DNA of 64,000 nt. It comes from Impatiens glandulifera. Taxonomy: Eukaryota > Streptophyta > Magnoliopsida > Ericales > Balsaminaceae. The notes under the pieces are model-generated. The model was not told the origin of the DNA. It saw only the letters and a program-made list of their open reading frames with translations, and did no database searches. The stretch is taken from NCBI RefSeq assembly GCF_907164915.1, contig NC_061869.1:46993771-47057770 (forward strand), read 5' to 3'. A program made the translations under genes and the position numbers. Shown here piece by piece: positions 58,226-64,000 of the stretch. Positions within the stretch are counted from its first letter, which is position 1; the number at the start of each line of letters is the position of its first letter.

Positions 58226-60073
58226 ATGGGAAGCATGACCCACAGCGACAAGCCACCAATGTTAAACAGCGAAGCGTTTAGCAGTTGGAAGAAACAGATG
58301 TATCTACATCTGATTACCCTAGATGATGAGATGAGCCGAGTCCTGAAAGAAGGACCAATCAAGATCAACAAGGAGGCAGACCAATGGTCAAATGAAGATC
58401 GAAGACGGAGTAACCTGGACAACCATTGCATGAGGCACATCTACAAGGCTATAGATGATAACACCTTGAACAAAATATCAGACTGTGATAGTGCAAAGGA
58501 AGCCTGGGAAACGATCATTCAGATCCATGAGGGAAACGAAAGAACAAAGGAGAACAAAATCTTGGTGGCTACACAGAAATATGAAAACATCAGGATGAAA
58601 CCGGGGGAAAACATGAAAGAATTTAGCAACCGGTTCACAAGTGTGGTCAACGAGCTTCAAACACTCGGAAAGAAGTATGACAACCGAGAAGTAATCATCA
58701 AAGCCCTAAGATCACTGTCGAGCACTTGGGATATAAAGACCATGGTGATGAGGGAATCAAGCACCCTCGGGCAGATGAAGTTGCATGATATGTTCGAGGA
58801 TCTAAAAGCCTACGAGTTCGAGATTAAGTCTCGGATCGAAGATGAAGCATCCACATCAATCGCAACTAGAGCTTTGGTTACATCGGTGGAACCGGCGGTC
58901 CAAATATCAACCGTTCCGGCTCCAGTCAAAAGCGCTGATCAGATCAGTGAAGATGTGATGGCGATGCTAGCTCAGAAATTTGGGAGATTCATGAAGAAGA
59001 GTCAGCCATCATCTAACAACGATTTTAATTATAATTATGTAGACAAATCAAACAAAAGATGTTATAACTGTGACGGTTTTGGACATTTCAGGTCAGAATG
59101 TAGAAAACCAATGAGAGACGATAGAAAACCGGAAGGAAACTATCAAGGGAACAACTATCAAGGCAACCGGTACCAGGGAAACAACTATCAGGGACATAAT
59201 TACCGGAGAAATGATAACCAACGAAACGACTACCGGAGAAACGATGATTAGCATACAGACGAAGGAAAGGAGATTCAGAAAGCACTCATTGCATCTGACG
59301 GTGGAAGCGAGTGGGCGTACTCCGATAATGAAGACAGTGAAGAAAGAGTGACTTGCTTCATGACAAACGACGAAGAGGTATTTGATTTCTCTTCTGACGA
59401 GTTTACCAAAGAAGATTTGATCTCTGCACTCAACGAAATGGTCGCTGAGTTCAGAAACATATCTGCGTACATACCAACTCCGGTAGAATCTAAAACCGTA
59501 AAGTCAAATAATGTCTCTATTAAAACATATGAAACCGAAATGTGTGAACCGGATGAACTATTCTCCGATAATGAGAAGACAGTTCAACCGGTAACTAAAA
59601 CTGATGAACGAGCACTATATGTAACGGCTGCGTGGGAGAGATCACGTCAAGCTGTAAAACAAATGTGTAATTATAAAAGACATCCTAAATGTAGGTTTGG
59701 TATCGGTTACGAACCAAATAAACAAAATGAATCAAAACAATCTAACGGGATGAAACTCACAAAAGACAATCTTCCATTTATAAGATTTGTCAGGAGTTCA
59801 ACAACCGAAAATGACTTAAAACCGGAAGAAGAACTTAAATATGTAAGCCCTACTGAATCGGAAAATTGGCTTCATCCTGAGAGAAGGAAAGCCAACCGGA
59901 AACCAAACAAACCAAACAAAACTCGATCTCAAAGAAACTCATCACAACATAAGGCATTCTTGAGCAACATTCAAGAAATTAAGCCAAATATTATAAGAAC
60001 AGATACCAGGAAAGTGATCCGACTTATTCAAGTCTGGATCCCAAAGGGACTAATCAACCATGGACCCAACTGA
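58226..60073 (+). pseudogene. Copia C gag, one internal stop
   Basis: The ATG at 58226 (MGSMTHSDKPP) opens a frame with SSWKKQMYLHLI, AWETIIQIHEGNE, a CCHC knuckle (CYNCDGFGHFRSEC) and YQGNN repeats, up to a TAG at 59249-59251 where element A has CAG. The same frame resumes at once and stays open to 60073 (NDEEVFDFSSDEF, YVTAAWERSRQ, QVWIPKGLINHGPN). It ends in a TGA that overlaps the pol start, at the same place as the TAA in A. Confidence 0.9.
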
Positions 60074-63000
60074 ATGTGGGTACCAAAAAGGTGTAAATAA
60101 TTTTATGTTGCAGGTTAGGAGGAGCAACCGGCTAAAGAATTCGGAATGGTACCTGGACAGTGGATGCTCAAGACATATGACTGGAAACGAAGAGCTACTA
60201 ACCGACATCAAGTATGAAACCGGAGCAATCATAACCTTCGGTGACAACTCGAAAGGTAAAACTGTGGGCAAGGGTAAGATTGTCCATGGTAATTTATCCA
60301 TAAGTAATGTATTGCTGGTAGAAGAACTGCGGTTTAACTTGCTAAGTATAAGTCAAATGTGTGATGTGGGTTACAAAGTTGAATTTCATAAAAACGCATG
60401 CTTAGTTAAGAATCAGGATGATGATATTCTTTTAACCGGTAACCGAATGGGAAATATTTACAAAGTTAATTGGAAAACTGATTCTGAAAAACCTGTGTGT
60501 ATGATAGCCGGAAATGATCCAAACTGGCTTTGGCATAAACGGCTAAATCATTTGAATTTCAAAACAACTAACTTCATATGTTCCAAGGAACTAGTTCACG
60601 GTTTTCCAAATGTTAAGTTTTCAAAAGATAAAGTATGTGATGCATGTCAAATGGGCAAACAAGTAAAGTCATCTTTCAAAAATAAAGGAAACTATCAATC
60701 TGAACGATGCTTAGAACTTTTGCATATGGATTTGTTTGGTCCGGTTAAAGTAACTAGTTTAGGAGGCATGCATTATACTATGATAGTTATTGATGATTAT
60801 TCTAAATTTACTTGGGTAACTTTTCTAGCTTCCAAAAACCAAGCAACTCCAAACCTGATCAAACTGATCTTGAGAATACAAAATGAAAAATCTATTCGAG
60901 TAAACAAAATCAGAAGTGATAGAGGAACTGAATTTATAAACAGCAATTTAACAACTTTTCTTGATGATTCCGGTATTAGACACGAGTTGTCTAGTGCCAG
61001 AACTCCTCAACAAAACGGCCTGTCTGAGAGAAGAAACCGAACTCTCAAGGAAGCCGCACGGTCAATGATAGCTGATTCGGGTATTGCTCAAAAGTTTTGG
61101 GCTGAAGCTATCAATACCGCATGCTACACAAAAAACCGATCTTTAGTAACTAAACGTTTTTCCAAAACTCCTTTTGAAATTTACTATGATCAAATTCCAA
61201 GTATACGGCATTTTCGAATTTTTGGTAGCAAATGTTTTATTCACAATAACGGCAAGAACTACTTGACCGCTTTTGATGCTAAATCCGATGAGGGAATAAT
61301 GTTGGGATATTCAGCTGTGAGTAAAGCCTACAGAATATACAATACTAGGACTTTAATAGTTGAAGAAATCGCACACGTTGTTTCCGATGAATCGGTTGAT
61401 CGAAACACTGCACTACCCTTCGATCTTCACAACAGAATGGAAAATTTCAATATCTATTCTGATGATGAAGACGAGGTTCCGGTTTTTAGACGATTTGTCA
61501 AGGACTAAGCGGTTGATGCTGAAACTCAGCCTGATCAAGCTGCTTTACCGCAGAAAGTTGACTCTTTAGTTTCTACTGAAGAAATCGGTCGGTCTGACTC
61601 TGTTCAACCTACCGATTAGTCTAACCTTGATCAGCCAACCGAAAGCTTGATAGACACGTCTCGAATAAAACTCAGAAGGAATAAAAATCATCCTCTTGAA
61701 CTAGTAATAGGTAACATATCCTCACCCGTCCGAACTAGGCAACAGAATTTGGATCATTATGAAAACTCAGCTTTCATATCACAAATTGAGCCGAAAAAGG
61801 TGGATGAAGCATTGTCAGATCCCGATTGAATCCTAGCAATGCAAGAGGAACTAAACGAGTTTGAGAGGAATAAAGTCTGGTACCTAGTTCCTAGACCAAA
61901 AAACAAACCGGTTATAGGAACACGATGGGTATTCAGAAATAAACTCAATGAAGACGGTTTAGTTACGAGGAACAAAGCCCGGTTAGTGGCTCAAGGCTAT
62001 AAATAGGAAGAAGGCATTGATTTTGAAGAATCATTTGCCCCTGTAGCTAGACTTGAGGCCATTAGAATATTTTTAGCATACGCAGCTTTCAAAAATTTCA
62101 AAGTTTTTCAAATGGATGTTAAAAGTGCTTTTCTAAACGGTAAAGTAAATGAAGAGGTATATGTTAATCAACCTATAGGTTTCAAAAACCCAGAACACGA
62201 AAATCATGTTTACCGGCTGAACAAAGACCTTTACGGTTTGAAACAAGCTCCAAGAGCTTCGTATGATACATTGACACAATTTTTATTTGATCACAAATTC
62301 ACAATAGGTTCGGTAGACAAAACACTTTTCAAATTTGTAAGAAAGGAACAAATATTACTTGTTCAGATTTATGTCGATGATATTATATTCGGATCAACCG
62401 ATCCAAAGTTATGTGATAAGTTTTCAAAGATGATGACTGACAAATTTCAAATGAGTATGATGGGAGAATTGAGTTTCTTCCTAGGACTTCAGGTTAAGTA
62501 GACTGAAGTCGGAACCTTCATAAGCCAACCAAAGTATACAGCCGAACTATTAAAGAAATTTGGAATGGATACATGCGCTGAAGTGGCTACGCCAATGAGT
62601 CCTTCCGTAAAACTGGACAAAAACGAGGATGGTCAAGCCGTTGACATCACAGCATATCGAGGAATGATTGGATCATTGCTCTATCTAACAGCCAGCCGAC
62701 CTGACATTCTGTTTGCGGTTGGGGTATGCGGAAGATTCCAAGCAAATTCAAAGCAATCACATTATACTGCGGCCAAAAGAATCTTAAAATATCTGAAGGG
62801 AACTCAAGAAGTGGGACTTTGGTATCCAAAAGACTAAAGTTTCAATCTCATAAGCTACTCAGACGCCGATTACGCAGGATGCAAGATTGATAGAAAAAGC
62901 ACAAGTGGAACTTGCCAGTTCTTAGGTGACCGGTTAGTCACCTAGAGCAGCAAGAAACAAACATTTATTGCAACATCAACCGCAGAGGCAGAGTAAATAG

Positions 63001-63326
63001 CAGCCGGAAGCTGCTGTGCACAACTCCTCGGAATCCAACAACAACTAAGGGACTTCGGGATAGAAGCCAAGGAATCTCCAATTTTCTGTGACAACACCAG
63101 TGCTATAGCGATTACATACAATTCGGTGTTGCACTCAAGAACAAAGCATATTGATATAAGACATCATTTCATCCGGGAGCACGTTCAGGAGAAACACATC
63201 CGGCTGGAATACGTCTCGACCGAGCAACAAGTAGCGGACATCTTCACAAAACCGCTACAGGAAGCTAAGTTTTCTCACTTTCGAAATATTTTGGGAATTA
63301 CTAATGTTAATCAACTCATATCATGA
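60060..63326 (+). pseudogene. Copia C pol, broken by stops
   Basis: Open from the ATG at 60060 to 61508: protease WYLDSGCSRHMTGN, WHKRLNHLNF, integrase [42 protein letters not shown]. The rest of the frame continues with stops at about 61506, 61617, 61827, 62005, 62498, 62835, 62943 and 62995: RT ([31 protein letters not shown]) and RNase H (SDADYAGCKIDRKS, HSRTKHIDIRHHFI, ADIFTKPL). No frameshift was noticed after 60060. Most stops are single-base changes relative to element A. Confidence 0.93.
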
Positions 63327-63956
63327 CTATGCATGCATATTTGCCCACCTAAGTAACAATGAGAAACCGGGATATGTGTTCAAGGAGAAGCTCTCGCTTC
63401 TCAAACCATATTCAAATAGGCCATTGACAATTCAAGAATGCTAATCGGGAGGAAGTCTCCGGTTATGTCCGATTATTTCATAACGTCAAATCACATGTAT
63501 ACTTACTATACGGTTGAAATAACCAGGTTGAAGTGGATATACTCAATCCAAAGTTGAACAAATGTTGACGTAACTCAACATTTCTTCACAATCGGAACAA
63601 AATATCCAACTAAAACCGGTCATGGAAAACCGCTTAGTACAAATGCATTCTGGTCTGATGGAATGAACTTCTCCGGTTAACTTGGGATAACTAACTGAGT
63701 TTTCATGCATATCTTGAAAAATGAAGCCTGTAATAAATAAAAAATAGTCTACCACAATCGAGATGACGACATGTGTCCATCATCAAGAGAGGGAGACTCA
63801 CATCTTGTCAACAGATTTTTGTCATCATGAATATCTTGGTAATAATTAGTTTTTTCCTTGGAAATAAACATTATTTACTTCAACAAGTTAAAGCCTATTA
63901 AATAACTGATGACATCATCAAGCATGCTTAACCTACTAATCTAGCCGAATCCCTGG
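63327..63956 (+). other. Post-pol spacer of Copia C
   Basis: Non-coding; aligns with 37091-37703 of element A (reverse orientation). Upstream promoter sequence of the first accessory cassette, including TGATGACATCATCA at about 63908. Confidence 0.6.
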
Positions 63957-63966
63957 CTATATAAAC
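63957..63966 (+). promoter_or_regulatory. TATA box of the first accessory cassette of Copia C
   Basis: CTATATAAAC followed by CTTCACAAATCTTCACAAAA, matching the promoter of accessory ORF 1 in element A. The ORF itself would begin about 85 bp on, outside the window. Confidence 0.7.
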
Positions 63967-64000
63967 CACCCTTAAACCTTCACAAATCTTCACAAAATTA

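Larger units (their letters stand above)
56953..64000 (+). mobile_element. Copia element C (same family as A), 5' part
   Basis: 5' LTR at 56953-58180, PBS, gag and pol in plus orientation, then the post-pol spacer and the first accessory promoter, where the window ends. Gag and pol proteins match those of element A along their length with most residues identical. By analogy about 6-7 kb, including accessory ORFs and the 3' LTR, should lie beyond the window. Coding is more damaged than in A. Confidence 0.92.

Noticed and set aside
1..64000. tRNA, rRNA or other structural RNA genes
   Set aside because: Looked for tRNA-like B-box and clover-leaf context near the PBS motifs and elsewhere; the TGGTATCAGAGC matches are primer sites, not tRNA genes.

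Overview
The window is nuclear DNA of a flowering plant, most likely a eudicot. It is AT-rich, has one intronless-looking host gene of a plant-only family (an LRR-extensin of the pollen PEX type), and almost everything else is transposable elements stacked inside one another. I could not identify the species. The Copia elements and their accessory proteins remind me of predicted proteins from Lamiales/Gesneriaceae genomes, but that is memory and unverified.

Layout. 1-9.3 kb: broken Copia LTR retrotransposons in both orientations, with several tandem-repeat arrays; one LTR (7266-9302) carries a 1-kb array of tiny palindromes in its U3. 9.96-12.25 kb: a decayed gene of plant mobile-domain type with a recognisable promoter, preceded upstream by an array of palindromic repeats. 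14.36-16.42 kb: the PEX-type gene (minus strand), the only convincing host gene. 17.23-18.75 kb: a hAT transposon with terminal inverted repeats, an 8-bp target duplication and transposase remnants. 18.8-28.8 kb: AT-rich remains of Ty3/Gypsy Tat/Ogre-like elements, a small inverted-repeat element and a further LTR. 28.84-44.28 kb: a solo LTR (TSD AAGAT) split by a 14.07-kb Copia element A (TSD GAACT, minus strand). 44.3-48.8 kb: the rest of the Tat-like element into which the solo LTR went, with two 3'-UTR tandem arrays and integrase/RNase H remnants. 50.13-56.38 kb: a Mutator-like inverted-repeat element (9-bp TSD) containing a nearly complete 4.73-kb TNT1-like Copia (TSD CTTTT). 56.95-64 kb: a second copy (C, plus strand) of the element A family, cut by the window end.

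The most unusual content is in element A. Between the end of pol and the 3' LTR it carries three tandem, same-strand, divergent paralogues of an unrecognised domain (253 aa intact; a frameshifted second copy; 947 aa intact). Each has its own TATA box about 85-115 bp upstream and a CT-rich leader. Gag and pol of the same element are broken, although its two LTRs are about 99% identical and the polypurine tract is repeated three times. Element C ends at the window edge on the first of these promoters, so the cassettes are probably a family trait. Repeated PPTs and extra 3' ORFs fit the Sirevirus (Maximus/SIRE) branch of Copia, but internal promoter-driven tandem paralogues are, to my knowledge, not a standard feature.
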